Below, one piece after another: positions 5,238 through 5,688 of a stretch of 5,688 nt of DNA; position 1 is the stretch's first letter, and each line of letters begins with the position of its first letter. This DNA is from an uncultured Ruminococcus sp. (lineage in GTDB: Bacteria > Bacillota > Clostridia > Oscillospirales > Ruminococcaceae), in NCBI GenBank assembly GCA_946186215.1, contig CAMHMM010000132.1, positions 1 to 5,688 of the forward strand, written 5' to 3'. The notes under the pieces are model-generated. The model searched no databases, was not told the origin of the DNA, and saw only the letters and a program-made list of their open reading frames with translations. The translations under genes and the position numbers were made by a program.

Positions 5238-5688
5238 ATGAGCAAATCGGTTACTTTAATGGATATAGCCAAGGCGTGCCATACAAGTAATGTAACGGTG
5301 TCCAAGGCTCTTACAGATAAAAAGGGTGTCAGCGACGAGCTTCGCAAAAAGATCAAGGAGACCGCTGAGCAGATGGGCTATGTAGGCCCCCGTACCACCA
5401 TGCAGAAGGATAACAGAATGGTGGGCGTTCTGATCCCCGAAAGGTTTATGAACCCCAACGGCTCGTTTTACTGGGCGCTTTACAATGCCCTTGTGGGACA
5501 GTTCAAGGATAAAAATTACTTCTGCCTTATCGAGACTATCTCCCTTACCAATGAAAAGGCGCTTGTTCTCCCCAAGCTTATCACGGAAGATAAGGTCACA
5601 TCTATGGTATCACTGGGGCAGCTGGGGCCTGAGTATGTGAAAAAGCTCAGCGAGCGCATCTCTCCCCTGATACTGCTTGATTACTACT
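5238..5688 (+). CDS. LacI-family transcriptional regulator (3' partial)
   Basis: The frame stays open to the window edge, giving 150 residues of a protein usually about 330-350 long. Residues 5-47 form the LacI helix-turn-helix: VTLMDIAKACHTSNVTVSKAL followed by GVSDELRKKIKETAEQMGY, with SNVTVSKAL (17-25) as recognition helix. Residue 61 onward (VGVLIPERF) begins the periplasmic-binding-protein-like effector domain, with the first beta-alpha-beta units visible to 150. Such regulators usually bind a sugar or related ligand and leave the operator. The linker between the domains is odd: from MGY to VGV there are about three residues fewer than usual, and the hinge-helix pattern PNxxARSL is missing (VGPRTTMQKDNRM instead). 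The gene has its own promoter with overlapping inverted repeats, so autoregulation is likely. The regulated targets probably lie downstream, outside the window; a sugar-use locus is possible but not shown. Confidence 0.93.
   Translation, partial: MSKSVTLMDIAKACHTSNVTVSKALTDKKGVSDELRKKIKETAEQMGYVGPRTTMQKDNRMVGVLIPERFMNPNGSFYWALYNALVGQFKDKNYFCLIETISLTNEKALVLPKLITEDKVTSMVSLGQLGPEYVKKLSERISPLILLDYY

Overview
The window looks like ordinary chromosomal sequence from a Clostridia-type Firmicute. The closest impression is a Ruminococcus-like member of the Oscillospiraceae, but I infer this only from protein style (a SpoIID/LytB protein, a Gram-positive type pyrimidine nucleoside phosphorylase, strong GGAGG/GAGGTGA ribosome binding sites) and moderate GC with AT-rich intergenic DNA. 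The genus call is soft. All six recognised genes are on the + strand, and I see no mobile element, CRISPR array, tRNA or rRNA.

Positions 2-3811 hold a tight four-gene run: a 5'-truncated SpoIID/LytB-domain protein, a pyrimidine-nucleoside phosphorylase (pdp), a CPBP-family intramembrane protease, and a small HD-domain hydrolase resembling the Mesh1-like small alarmone hydrolases. Junctions are a 4-base ATGA overlap, a 1-base gap and a 9-base gap. This argues for one transcript and coupled translation, although the products (wall remodelling, nucleoside salvage, membrane proteolysis, nucleotide hydrolysis) do not form an obvious pathway. The promoter lies upstream of the window.

Positions 3812-3887 hold a candidate intrinsic terminator, then the ribosome binding site of a class C beta-lactamase-fold serine hydrolase of esterase type (3888-5045). 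That gene ends at a strong 12-bp hairpin (5068-5096).

Positions 5101-5237 are a very AT-rich regulatory region (about 19% GC over 5111-5220). It carries an AT-only perfect hairpin, a good sigma-A promoter and nested inverted repeats around the -35 box, and leads into a LacI-family repressor gene (5238 to the window edge, 3'-truncated). The likely reading is an autoregulated repressor starting a new transcription unit. The most interesting point is that this repressor lacks the canonical hinge-helix sequence, and the candidate operator lacks the central CpG typical of LacI-family sites. Nothing here is convincingly a new biological system.
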